A stretch of 64,000 nt of DNA from Branchiostoma floridae (lineage: Eukaryota > Chordata > Leptocardii > Amphioxiformes > Branchiostomatidae). Numbering within the stretch: the first letter of the stretch is position 1; each line of letters opens with the position of its first letter. The stretch spans positions 12,678,354 through 12,742,353 of the forward strand of contig NC_049992.1 in assembly GCF_000003815.2 (NCBI RefSeq). Reading direction: 5' to 3'. The notes beneath the pieces were generated by a model. That model searched no databases and was not told the DNA's origin. It worked only from the letters and a program-made list of their open reading frames with translations. Both the position numbers and the translations under genes were made by a program. This document shows, piece after piece, positions 1 through 12,114 of this stretch.

Positions 1-1041
1 CGCATGCATAATTCTAGATGAATAAATAAGGAAAGGGTAGTGTTGCAGTGGTTAGGAAATGTAAATATTCTACAATCTTACTATACAGTTATGGAACAGA
101 CAACCATCTTAATTACATGATTATATCTACTACGCCCTACGGAAACAAGATTACGGGTGTTGATTGGAAGAGTTCCCCAACATGATTGAAATCGAAAAAT
201 TGAGAAGAAATTTCCTCGGTAGCATTAAGTGCAGTTTCACATTAATATTCATTGTCACTGCGACTTCCTTTCCACGGGTCAGAATATCCGGAGAGGTTAT
301 TTTAGGCGTAGCATGTATAGGGCGAAGATAATTGCCAATCTTTTCCAACAGGAGAAAAAAATAGTCATCATACAGGCCCCTGTGCTGTAGTAACGCCTAT
401 TGCTATATATTCACCATCTAAATGTTGAAGGATATTACATCCTGCCGCCGGCAATTTGGAGTGAAGATGTCACCTTGGAGGAATGACAAGAACCTTCAGC
501 TTGGCTTATTGCAGATAAGTGCTTGCAAGGCATTACCCTGGACTGCGGGAGGGAGTCATTTGATTGGTTGTGAGCATACCTAAGTGGATCCTTCAATGTT
601 GTCACTACGCACACAGTCCTTGGACTTTGTGACATTACATGTACCGTGCATGCAAAGCCAGTATTTGGAAATTTCAAACGCAAAAACACTTGAAGTTGAT
701 CATTAAACTTGATATCTTTATGAAGGTTAGGCATCCAGCTAAGGCAATGCTATCTCAGGCTACAATATCCAGCCACAAAGCTCCTCTTCAGTGTTACTGG
801 AATGAACTGGCAGAGCAAATCAACACAAAGTCACACATGTAACGTGTCACTACAAAAGCCGGAGGAACTATCCTAACAAGATTTAAATATCGGATATTTA
901 CCTACGACCATCAATTGTTAGTGACTTTGATATGCTCAACCGTTTTTTTTTTCAGTCACATATCAAAAGTCCGGAAGTAATATACATAATTTGTACTGAA
1001 ATAAAATTTAGTATTCTACATACTGTATTTTCTTAATTCAG
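1..1041. other. Probable intron of the GPCR gene; no exon recognised
   Basis: AT-rich sequence upstream of the first visible GPCR exon. I see no segment encoding TM1 or TM2. It contains one copy (about 719-742) of a short dispersed motif resembling ATGAAGGTTAGACATCCAG, found again near 4252 and 60117. Confidence 0.5.
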
Positions 1042-2040
1042 AGTACCAGTTTGGTGACTTCATGTGCAGGTTGACGGCACTGATTCAGGGCCTGTCTGTG
1101 GCAGCGTCCATCTACACACTTACCGCCATAGCTGCGGACAGGTACGTTATATTCAATCCTCTCAAAGACATACACCCAACCACAATAATTGACGTATATA
1201 TGTAGATGTTTACATTTTATTCTATCCCCATGGTTGCTTCAATAACTTTTATTCAGTATAAGGAGATTGCTTTATACCTTCTATGGTATATTTCCACTTA
1301 GATACAAGGCGATCCTGTTCCCACATGACGGTCCGATGAGCATAGATACCATGAAGAAGGTTCTGGTATCTATCTGGGTCGCGTCTCTTGTGGTCATGGT
1401 CCCCCAGGTCTTCGTCATCCAAGTAAGGGACTCGTCATTCATGATTCAAGATCAACACGTGGACCGGTGTGTGGAGGTATGGCCGGACCTAGTGTACAAG
1501 AAGATCTACTCTGTGACAGTTGTTATGCTGATCTACATCTTGCCGCTCATGGTGATGAGCTTCCTGTACGTCCGCATAGCTAAGAAGATCTGGTTCCAGG
1601 CGGATCTGCAGAGAGGTAGCGGCAGCGACACCGTGCGGAGGAGGGAGTTCATCGGCTCCGTCCCCAAGAGACGGAAACGCGTCATCAAGATGCTGATCGT
1701 GGTGGTGACGCTGTTCATGGTGTCCTGGCTGCCGCTGTACACCTGCTGGATGCTCGATGAGTTCGGCAACATGCCCAACTGGCAGGTGGAGATTGTCCAC
1801 CAGTACGTGTACCCATTCGCGCACTGGCTCTCGTACTTCAACAGCTGCGTGAACCCCATCGTGTACGGACTGTTCAACCGGGACATTCGCAAGAACGTGG
1901 ACTGGGGGAAGTTCAGCCTGATGACCCGGAGCACCATCACCACGGACACCCGCTGCCGGTCGAGGCGGAGGGAGAACCACCAAAGTCCAGCCGAGCAGAT
2001 CTGTGCTTGCGTGGAGCTACAAATGGAGACGGCACTATAG
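1042..2040 (+). CDS. NPFF/RFamide-type neuropeptide GPCR, 3' part (TM3 to C-terminus)
   Basis: Class A G-protein-coupled receptor of the plasma membrane, predicted to bind an RFamide-type peptide. Two exons are seen: 1042-1141 and 1302-2040, joined within the Arg codon of the DRY motif (donor gtacgt, acceptor ccacttag). The first exon begins in mid-codon after an acceptor AG, so TM1-TM2 must lie in exons left of the window. About 279 residues are visible. Motifs: the TM3 cysteine (GDFMCRL), ADRYKAILFP at the end of TM3, the ECL2 cysteine in DRCVEVWPD, VSWLP in TM6, and YPFAHWLSYFNSCVNPIVYG in TM7, which is very close to the [22 protein letters not shown] pattern of vertebrate NPFF receptors. 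A basic KRRKRV stretch precedes TM6. Tandem AATAAA signals lie at 2283-2292, about 245 nt after the stop. The NPFF-receptor family is well supported; subtype and ligand are inference. Confidence 0.88.
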
Positions 2041-2527
2041 CCATGACTGTGGACGATGTAACTGTGTATATTTGATAAAAGCCCAGGGTGCCAGTAAGAA
2101 AAAAAATCAATCCATGAAGGTGTACGAACAATTATGTCAACGCACCTTGAAACGATTCATATTTTCATAAAAACAGTGCATATTACGATAGACACTTCTT
2201 TGAGTCAGTTAAAGTTCTGATAAATGCATGATTTACTTCAAGCCTAGCTGTTCTAAGACAGATAGGAATGGGCAAGGAAAAAAATAAATAAAAAGGATAC
2301 TAAGTTATACATAGAATCCAGACCCCAAGCTGACGATGTGATCATGATGCGTTTTTTTTAAGTTTTCTGATTTTACCCTGTTTCTATTTTGTCGGAATAT
2401 GATACAACCAGGTCACATTTATCCAATTGTTACCCAAAGGAGACCAGAAGTGAAATGAAATAGAAAGACTAGCAACTGCACGCACGTGTGCGACGTAGCT
2501 ATATACTATGCGCCCGACGACCTATGC

Positions 2528-2568
2528 CCCCCCCCCATACATACATACATACACACAAGTACACAAGT

Positions 2569-2599
<31 letters not shown>

Positions 2600-2855
2600 A
2601 GCACACACACCACTCCAAACCACACACACCAAACAACGAGGTGCGACCTACCCTCGAAGAGGAAGCGGTGTGAGGGTAGCACTCCAGATCTGTACGTTTT
2701 GCGTGTGCCAGCATGAGTGTGGATGTGGATGTATGTATGTGCGTGTGCATGTGTGTGTGTGTGCGTGTGTGTGTGTGTGCGCGCGCGCTCGTGTATGTGT
2801 GTGTGTGTATAAGTGACAGCATATGTGTGATGTATGAGCGGGAGTGTGCATCAGT

Positions 2856-2907
<52 letters not shown>

Positions 2908-2960
2908 GTGTGTGTTTGTGCGTGTGTGCGTGCGTGTGACTGTGTGTTTGTGTGCGCGAT
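2528..2960. repeat. Paired CA-rich and TG-rich microsatellites in opposite orientation
   Basis: A poly-C run (about 2527-2536) leads into (CATA)n and (CA)n tracts to about 2630. A unique stretch follows, then (TG)n, (TGCG)n and (TGTA)n tracts from about 2705 to 2960. CA followed by TG on one strand is self-complementary. All reading frames through here are simple-sequence artefacts (THTH, VCVC). Confidence 0.95.
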
Positions 2961-3129
2961 CTTGCGCGCGTGCATGTTGATTGAGTGTGTCATTTGTGAT
3001 CAGCTTGTGTCCTTTGTGCTGTGTGAGTGAAAAAGCGTTAAGTGGTCGAATGTTACATCGGAAAAGAGTGAGTTCATATACTGTGCGTGTAAATGTGTAT
3101 GTATGTGGGCATACACGTGTACGTGTCTT

Positions 3130-5080
3130 TGCACATAACGTAAAATCACGTGTCGTTTTTCTGTGCGTTTACCCGTATAATTTGTGAACGACATATTTAT
3201 GGCTATTGTTCAACTCAGATAACTTGTATCAATTATGTGTATGGATGCGTTGAGTTCATTTTGCGTACATGTTTTAATGTGTGCACTATAGATGATGTTT
3301 ACTTCTGTTTAATGTACCGTCTGCTAGTTCAGAATGGTATTTGTCAAAAAATGAACACTTTTTGATGTTATATGATCAATGTCATACGTTTCCCCACTTA
3401 AGCTTTTTCTATATGTTGTACAAAATTACTTGAAGGTTACTATACGTTATGTTTATACTTTGTGTCCTGACATCTGTAGTGTAAACGCAGTGATTGAGCT
3501 TATCTATAACTTGCGTCGTCATATATAATTCGAAGTCTTCAAACATACTGTATGAGTAATGTCGAGACAAAAAATGGGCTTTGTTATAAACTTCTAAACG
3601 TTTTTAAAGCTCGATGCTCGCTTTATCACATTCAAACTAATTTTCAAGCAAATATGGTATCAAAGCCGGTCAAGAAGTACAGCTGGCCAAAGGGTGCCAG
3701 CCATCGCGGTGGGCAGCTAACACGCTTTGGCCAGCTATACTCATTGGCCAGCTTTGATATTATATTATGTCATAGGCAAATCTGCCTGGACATTACATCC
3801 AATTCTCTTTTCCTGTTGTTAAAGCAATGTGTAGCATAGAAATCCCGATCTTTTGTGGCTGCGTATCTTGTGATTGCAACAGAGTACTCCTATGCTACAT
3901 GAGGATTATTTCCCTTCTCGTTATGTTGTGTTCAAGTTTGTCATATAGTTTTGATGAAAAAACCACTAGCGGTGAAATAAAAGGGCTGTCCTGAAGATGT
4001 GTACGTTTTCAAATCTGTTTGGGATGCATGTGATGACAACAGCTGCATGAGTATGTGACATGATGTGTGGATCTGTACTCGACGCCGGGTTTGAGGTTTG
4101 GATAATCCATCATTTTTTTTTTTTAGAAATCTCCATTTTCACCTGTCCAGATGATGGATGCCATGGTCCAGACAGAAGCTCTGTGCATTATTCGATTTTG
4201 AGTCATTTATCATCTCAGCTTTTGTAGAATAAGGAGGGCCTTTGCGTGGATGAAGGTTAGACATCCAGGTAATAAGATCCCAGATCTCTTAAGTCCCACT
4301 GACGAAAGATACTCATCATATTGGATGCTATCTGAAACGTCTGGCCGTTTCCATACAAAAATTCAGTTGCTTGAATAACTGCTTTTTGGTGTAGCTATAG
4401 GGAATGCCTTTATACCTTAGGTTGAATACGTAATACATGGATATTACGTAACCCTTTTACCGATGTCCTGTATATGATAAGGGTCATTCACTGAACCATA
4501 TATTACGTAGCTTTTAAAGGTGTCTTGCATATATGGGGTACATTCAAACCCTTAAGTGGCAGAACGTCACATCATATTTATTGTTCTCTATAAAACAAAG
4601 ATGAAGATCTGAAGTATCTGTGCCGCCTATTCTAATGGCTGGGTAGCTTTTTAAATTTTAGGGTTAAAAGAGTCCCCTTGCGATTTTAACAAAACTACAG
4701 CCGTATTCGCCTAAAACATCATCAATCAACGACGTGGATCACAACTATTTCTACGTCATCAAAATGGAGGCAAAGAACTGACCAGCAACCAATGGAGTGC
4801 CATGATTTCTTAGCTTTGTGGCATGACTAAGCCTAAGCCTGGCAGAGTATTTCAGCATCATCTGGACCCAACTATTACAGTCATGTCATCAATTCAAATC
4901 GGGGTGTAAGAAGCACAGTTGCTTATACCTTGATTCCTTCCGCGAGCGATGTCACGCCAGGCTCCCATATACCTGAACTGACATAACGTTAATGTCCGAC
5001 TTCAAAATGTTTCTGAAATACTCAGCGACCAATGGGCTGGGTTAGTTTACACACTGACCACCATAAAAGCTGTACTATCC
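3130..5080. other. Intergenic, no gene seen
   Basis: AT-rich spacer with short random open frames only. It holds one MITE core (3651-3774) and one copy of the ATGAAGGTTAGACATCCAG motif near 4252. Nothing else is recognisable. Confidence 0.6.
3651..3774. mobile_element. Degenerate MITE core, CCAAGCAG family
   Basis: An inverted repeat runs from ATATGGTATCAAAGCCGG to CCAGCTTTGATATTATAT, with inner GGCCAAAG/CTTTGGCC arms. The central sequence (GTATCAAAGC, GGTCAAG, AGCTGGCCAAAGG) matches the element at 7926-8086, but the outer TCTCCAAGCAG ends are missing. Confidence 0.6.
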
Positions 5081-5083
5081 CAA

Positions 5084-6896
5084 ATGTGCTCTATCCCAAA
5101 AGCGCTTTTAGGATAGAAGCACTTCTGGGATAAGCCTGCATCCTAAATGTGCTTCTATCCTAAAAGCGCTCTAAACCTGAGCGCAGTCAGGATATCCCAG
5201 ACGCGCTTCTTTGTCGCCGTCAGTCATGGTGATTGACAGGACCGCAAGCGGTGATTGTTTCCATATTTGGTTCGACCTCGCGATCGCGAGACGTCGCGAC
5301 AGTCTACTTGCAATAATTGCGCTGAATGCTGGCTGATGTGCGAATTCCACCATTTAGAGTCATTTATTCAAGACATCTTGTTTCTGAAATAAAAGCATGG
5401 AGGGACTGAATGTGATGATTTATATCTGCAACAGTCTTTTTAGTTAGTGATGAAATTTCTCAAAGCCCTGTCCTACTGTATAGTAGCTTTTATTTCTCCT
5501 TCATGGATATGAAAAGAAAAAATGGCAAATCTTCTAATGGAAGTTATCTTTATTGCAAGTAAATGCACAGAGGTAATTATATACTGCTAAATACAATATG
5601 TATACAGTGTACACAGATAATGGGACATTTATCAAACTTAATTCCATGCAGATTAAACACTATTTTGTCCTTTTGATTCTCACTATATGATTTTCATCAA
5701 TCTAATTGTGCACGGAAGACACAGAAAGCAATTCTCAATAGTGCATCCTAACATGTACTACAAAATGTACCATATAAAATGTATTACAAAATGTACCATA
5801 ATAAAACATGATGACAGTCAGTGAAAACGTCCAGCTGCACATTGATCAATTCCCCAAGCCATTCAGTTCCCAGGTTGTATTCTATTGCAAAAGTGCTTCT
5901 GGGATAGAAGCAGATGTTCTTCTAACAAGAAAAGTATCTTGTCGTCTATCCTAAAAAGCGCTTCTGGGATAAAATGTTCTTCTATCCCAAAAGCGCTTCT
6001 GGGATATCCAGAATACGTCGCAAGCGAAGGAGCGCATTCTCGATATCCTAGAAGCGCTTTTGGGATAGAAGCACATTTGGGATAGATCTGCATCCAAAAT
6101 CTGCGTCTATCCTAAAAGCGCTTCTAGGATATCTAGAACACGTCGCAAACGAAGGAGCGCATTCTGGATATCCTGAATGCGCTCCTGTCGAAGGCGGCCG
6201 ACATCTGTCTTCTCCTGTGCAGGTTGACTTTGTTAATGGTTTGCTGAATTTCAGCTTCTGGTTTTGTTTCGAACTATCGAACCGGAGATAGTGATACTAC
6301 CTCGGTGTGTTGGGTCCATGCAGTCAACACGTCACGAGAAAATGGCAGCGGTCACTTCTGGCGATTGTTTACACCAAAGTTTCCATATTTAGTTCGACCT
6401 CGCGACACCTGCCGTAATCTACGTGATGGAAATCCGCAGTTTATAAAGCAAGCGCTGAACCTAGATTTTACGTGATTATGTGAGGGTTAGATCGGGCCAC
6501 GGAGTCCCCAAAAATGATTTGGTTTATGCAAACTACGTTGATTTGGTGTAAGTATATGCGATCTTCTATCACAATCAAACCCGGAAGTGACCTCGTGGGA
6601 GAACAAAGATGGCGGCCTCAGGTTGACTACGAAAAATCACATACAAGATAGTCTCCGCCTCCTAAGATATTAAGCTCCTCCCACAAGTGCACGTTCTGGA
6701 TAAACACGTCGGCTTATCCTGAATGCGCTCCGACAGAAGCGCATTCAGGATATCCAGAATGCGCTCCTCGCTTGCGACGTGTTCTGGATATCCCATAAGC
6801 GCTTTTAGGATAGAAGCACATTTTGGATGCCGGTCTATCCTAAAAGCGCTTCTATCCTAAAAGCGCTTTTAGGATAGACGACATTCTAGGATGTAA
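5084..6896. repeat. Three clusters of GCGC-centred palindromic repeats; possible non-autonomous DNA element
   Basis: Units such as TCCTAAAAGCGCTTTTAGGAT and ATCCCAAAAGCGCTTCTGGGAT recur many times in three clusters (about 5084-5200, 5886-6190 and 6690-6896). Each unit is itself close to palindromic. The inner flanks share other sequence: TTCCATATTTGGTTCGACCTCGCGA near 5258 and a near copy near 6379, and GAAGGAGCGCATTCTGGATATCC in clusters 2 and 3. This layout suggests one compound element or a local expansion of a palindromic satellite. No transposase frame is present. Confidence 0.65.
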
Positions 6897-7925
6897 CAAG
6901 GCCGCTAGAACAAGAACTTGTGGCCATCTACCGCTTGCTTGTTGGCTCCAGCGCCATCTCGATGACGTAGTTTGTGTCCAGTGAATGACGAATATCGAAT
7001 CGTTGTACATCGTACGTTGCTGCCACGAGATGAATGAAGTAAGTAAACAGAGTTTATATTTTCCAGAGGATTTGTTGATGCAAGAATGTTTTTAAAGCAA
7101 ATCAAATCAAATCAAATCACACAATGTTATAGAGATCAGTTTAAAAAATCCATCTGTTTCCCTCTTCGATTATAGGAATGCCCAACAGTCAAAATTCACC
7201 TGCGAAGCAATGGTCATCCGTCCATCTGCGAATCTTTTGATTCTATACAGTATTACTTTCATCGACTGCCTGTCAAATTCTACAGTTCTTTGTTGTTGTT
7301 TTTTGTTAAAGGAAGAGGAGCGCTACCTAACGATTTCCGTTGGAGTTACAGGCTTTAAGTCTTCAAAATTGAATGGCAGGGCCATCCTTTACTTCCCATC
7401 ATGGCAGGACCAATCCTTATTCTCCAAGTAGATGTCGAAGGAGGCTAAATCTTTACAAACCCCTATTCCTAGCTGCTCTTATGAGGAAGCAGTTTAGCGT
7501 AAACAAGGACAGCTAGAAAAACGAAATGATCTGGCTTCCTCAATATCTGATTAGAGATTATATTTGTCCACATTTCTGTGGCTTTGGCCATAATGCTAAC
7601 ACAGCCGGAAATTAGGGGACAAACTCTGCATTATTTCTTCATCAGAACGCCCACTCCAGTTTTCTTAGTTGCTGTGCACTTTGGAGGTCGCCGTTTGCAA
7701 TTCACTAAACTCCCGCCTGGAGGTGCAGTTTTGACGCGCTGAAAGTGCCTTCGAAGTCAGACATTAATCTTTTTAACGTTGATAATTTGAAGTTACAGAG
7801 TGATGCGGATTCGAAGCGATTATCACTTATCAAATAATGCTTACATCCTGTTGTTCTTCCAAGGTATTTAATCTTTACCGTGAAGATCTTGCTTTAACTC
7901 TGCAGATTTTTGTATTAGCTAAATG

Positions 7926-8086
7926 TAGTCTCCAAGCAGACCCTACGGTGTCATAGAGATAGTATCAAAGCTGGTCAAGGAGTATAGCCGGCCAAAGGGA
8001 GTCAAACGGGCCCCGGAGTGCCAGCTATACTCCTTTGGCAGCTTTGATACTATCTCTAAGGCACCGTAGGTTTTGCTTGGAGACTA
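7926..8086. mobile_element. MITE, 161 bp, CCAAGCAG family
   Basis: Long imperfect terminal inverted repeats: TAGTCTCCAAGCAGACCCTA at the left and the reverse complement (…GTAGGTTTTGCTTGGAGACTA) at the right. Complementarity continues inward through GATAGTATCAAAGCTG, so nearly the whole element can fold into one hairpin. There is no coding capacity. Relatives lie at 24340-24495 and 3651-3774. Confidence 0.85.
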
Positions 8087-11000
8087 AGCAGATACAAATT
8101 AAGTCAAGTCAAGTGTTGTGTTTAATCACCGATCACGTTGCAACTGAAACTGTACGGTAACCTAAAGTGTGATAATGCCAAACACGCCTTTTGATGTCTA
8201 CACATGACAACCTGTACAGGTGAATGTGACAAACACTTAATAACTAGTGTCCACGTGGATGCTTTTATGTTTGACATTTTTGATAGAAATCCATTAGATT
8301 AGAAAGATGGAGTGTCCACGTGAACGTGTATGCAACACGAGTTGGTGGAGAGCATTAGGAAATGCAAGCTTAAGCAGGCGCCTGTTGAGTGGGACAGAAT
8401 CATTGACAGGTTACAGTGTTGAAGGACAGTAGAGACTGGAGAGATGAAGTCATGAAATGACTACAAGAGAGCTCCGGGTAAGTGTTGAGTATGTTTGACA
8501 TTCTTATCGTTGTCCTTCAAACAGGCCATGACAAATGCATATTGTCATGGCCTGCAGGCGCTACTGTGTTATGTGGACATGTAGTATTTTACTTCGGTCA
8601 TTAGTGATGTCACGTGGTTGAGTCACCTTTCAACCACGCTCCAAGCCGCCATGTTGAAATAAGGCTCCTGGGTTGTACCGTCTCTGAGTGGCCCTGGGCT
8701 TTCCTTGTTCGCTGTCGAGGGGTAAACTGCATATTGAAGTTGTTTTCTTTGTTGGTGCCTTCAATCAACCATGAATAATGGCAATGAAGGAGTATGATAG
8801 GGTTAAACCAGAAACAAACATTAAGATCTGACGTTGAATTCTTATTAAGAAGCAACCACAAAAGAGAGAGAAAAATCACAAAAGAGATGTTGACATTATG
8901 AGGCAATTCATGTCCATTCCTTCTGGTCTATCCTCTGGTTAGTTGTGCAGGTTTCTTACAAGAGGAAACAGAGTGGTCGAGGGTGCAAGTGATGGCAATC
9001 TGTCCCAGACTATGGGACTCTTGTGGCCTCGCGCTGATGACTTGGGACCACCAGCCGATTGCTCGTATTCATTCATCTCGACTCAAACTTGTGGAATGGA
9101 GATACGAGACTTGGCAAGACCCCGCTTTGTTAATTACAGCAAGCTGGAATTGTAGGTGTATAATCATTACTGTACAAAGCTCTATGGGCAACTGCCCGTG
9201 ATTGGTTGTGTGCAAAGTTTTATTTCTCTTCGTTTTTAGCAAATCAGTTTTCATGGTTCCTTTTGGATGAAGAAACTGCGTATTTGGGACCTTTATGACC
9301 GCTCTAATTCAGCGGGCTCCGCTACCACACCTTACTCTACTCATTAGATAGCAGCTGCCAAAGGTGTGATCTATAAATATATGTATCATTATCCATGTGC
9401 AATTTCTGCTTGCTAAGTATACCATAATCAGAGATGGCTCATGAAAATCTTAATTGAACAGTCCTCGCTACCCTTATCGTAAATCTCAACGACCTTTCTC
9501 GGGACAAATGGCCAGAATAACTACTTCCAACTTCACTTATCGAGTAGGGTGACTTGGTCGTTAATGCGTTTGGCTGAAAAACGTGTGCCATTGGGAAGCC
9601 ACGTGCCTGGTTTCGCACTACTAGCTATTGAAAACGCAGCAAAGCCTGAGGCTGGTCGCTCTGCCTTGACTTCAGAAGTAGAACCAAGGGGTCTCCAAAT
9701 AACGTCATTGAAGAGACCAAATGAGAGTAGGCATGTGACGCTGGTGATGATCACGTGAACAGACGTTTGGCTCTGGTGCTCATATCACGTGAATAGACAC
9801 GTTGCTCTGGTGCTATTCACGTGAAGTTTGGCTCCAAGATGGTGCTCTTATCACGTGAACAGACATGTTGCTCTGGTGCTAATCACGTGTCAACAGATAT
9901 GTGGTTCATGTGCTAATCACGTGAGCAGTCACGTGAACCTGGAGCTAATGAAGAATTACTCTGAGAATTACACTGCAAGATGATTTCATTCCAGTTTATA
10001 CTGGAATCACGTGTCAATGTGTACTAGGTAAATGTAGGATGGCTACACAGCAGAAAAAAAAACAACCTGAAATTCTAGAATCGAACTTAACGTTACCCTT
10101 AGATGGGGTTTTCTAATGCCTGACGGAAAAGTTTTTTTAGCATGCTGATTGAACCGAAGTCGGAATGAGCCCCCTCTCCCCATCAGTGAAGACTGGAGAT
10201 TTTTTTCAGAAATTCAGTCAACACTTGCAACAAAAATTTAAAAAAAAAAGCATAACGGTCGGCAAATTCCGAAAGGGCAATGTGGCTTTTCCTTACAACG
10301 GAACCAGTCACTAAGACTGCCGTGCGTCGAAGTCTGTTGTGTGCTTATCAGGTGGGGTGAATTGCTCACTCCCACTGGACAACCGGAACATGTTTTCAAC
10401 ATGGCGACCTTATCTTTACTGGTGCAGACGAAGTGGGCACAAAGTGAGATTTGGGTTATTTATATTGGAGCCATAAAGGATAGGTATGAAATGAATTACT
10501 TTCATCCCACGGCCATCCTACGTCATTGGACACATCGTTTCCATTATCTTTGTTGCGCACGCCACCACTTTGTTTACAGTGTCCTCAACCGTAATACTAA
10601 AAAAAACTGCATACGACTGGAGATTAGAGCACATTTTGGACTAATAACTATCACGTGGAGCCACGAGAAACCTCTCATTGATGGAATCACCCCCTGACGT
10701 GTTAGCGTGATGCTGGTAAGCATTTTCACAATGCCACTTGGACGGGAAACGGTCAAGCAGGTGTACCGGAGTGTCCTTGACGTGGAGTTTAGTAGTATTA
10801 ATGGTAGGCACATTGCAGCGTGCACTTCAGAGATAAATAATGGAGCTCTGTTGGTGCCTTAAGTTTGTTCAGCATGGCGGCAGGTAAGGGCTTTGCCAGC
10901 ATAAATATCTTCCACAGTGAGGCTCATCAACTTATTACTTTCTTACTTGGATATCGAAGATTCTTATTCACCACTAGCGGGCAGTAACCTCCTAAGGTTT

Positions 11001-12110
11001 GGGTAGCTCCAAATTTACCTAATAGAGGCGACTGGACTTACATATACTTCTCGCCGCTAGGTAGCGCTGCGGTAAGAGGAATACGGTCGCAAACGTAACT
11101 GAGTTTGTATCCCCCATCTTGTCCCGGTTCATGACTAGTCGACTGGAGGAGATATATCCTCTTATTTGCCAACATGAGGATACCTTATCACTTGTACAAG
11201 CATGTTTTCTACCCACTAGCTGTTGCATTGTCTATCATTAACTTTATCGAAAAGAAAATATTTCATATTTCAAGAGTTCATTTCATGGTTTATCTAAAAT
11301 TACATGATCTTTAAAAAAATATGTCTAGCCAAGTTGTGCCATATCGTATCTGCATTTAATGTCACTATAATTGAGTTCTAAATGTATTCTAAATTCTCAT
11401 TTCAATCATCATAACGATAACATTACATCAAACCTCTTTCACAACATTGGGTGTACATGTATACATTGGTTATATATGTATAAATGCTAAGCATGGTTGG
11501 ATTGTTTCCAATCAACGTCTCTATAGGTTATTTTTCCATTCATCTTGTCTTCTTGGGGCACTGTTCATTAATATTTTCTCGTTTCCAGATCAGAGAACAT
11601 GTCATTTGATGTTCAACGTAATCTCATCCAAACACTGTTTTATCGGATGACTTTAAATCATACAAGAGAGTGCTAAACTCTGACTAGTTTTTAGCTCAAG
11701 AAGTTGAACGGATTCAAATCTCATTGGGGAAATTCAATCTTTTTGATACTTGATGGACATTGGATATACAAGTATTGGTTGAAATACGGTAGGACTATTG
11801 ACCATAAGGTCTTCTGCTTCCGTCGCAATCTAGATGTAATGCATTTTAAATAAAAGATTGTTGATCAGTTTCTCAGATACATAAATGAACTATAATTCTT
11901 TCGTTCTATGTATTTATTTCTGATGTGTTTAGTTGATTCGATTCTTGAGTTTACTTGGTAGACTCTCCAACTAACATTTCTATACTGTAGGGTACCATGA
12001 CCCGGTACATGGTAGACATATCTGTATGTATTCCTTTATAGTACATTTAACGCAAATACTTCGTGTCCTTCTTTAAGCCCTCAACCCGACTGAGCTGAGT
12101 GAAATTTCTG
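8087..12110. other. Intergenic, no gene seen apart from a minisatellite
   Basis: No open frame here has a recognisable motif or coherent splice structure. The spacer lies between the convergent GPCR and neuropeptide genes. A TTTATT at 11913-11918 (AATAAA on the minus strand) is about 200 nt past the neuropeptide stop and is a candidate poly(A) signal. Confidence 0.6.
9749..9949. repeat. Minisatellite of about 33-bp units, each with CACGTG
   Basis: About six imperfect units of the form ATCACGTGAACAGACATG followed by TTGCTCTGGTGCTA. CACGTG palindromes start at 9752, 9786, 9818, 9852, 9884, 9918 and 9930. One more lies just outside the array at 10008. Spacing is 32-34 bp apart from the last in-array pair. 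Confidence 0.9.
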
Positions 12111-12114
12111 TTTC

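Noticed and set aside
1489-1983. Long open frames antisense to the GPCR exon
   Set aside because: Shadow of the real coding strand, driven by GC-rich codons. The plus-strand frame has full GPCR motifs.
2486-3030. Several open frames of THTH or VCVC composition
   Set aside because: Translations of CA/TG microsatellites.
9533-9758. Overlapping open frames on both strands
   Set aside because: No recognised domain, splice context or start. Frames on both strands suggest GC-biased chance or a repeat remnant.
9749-9949. CRISPR-like array
   Set aside because: Units are contiguous imperfect tandem repeats without unique spacers, in animal DNA.
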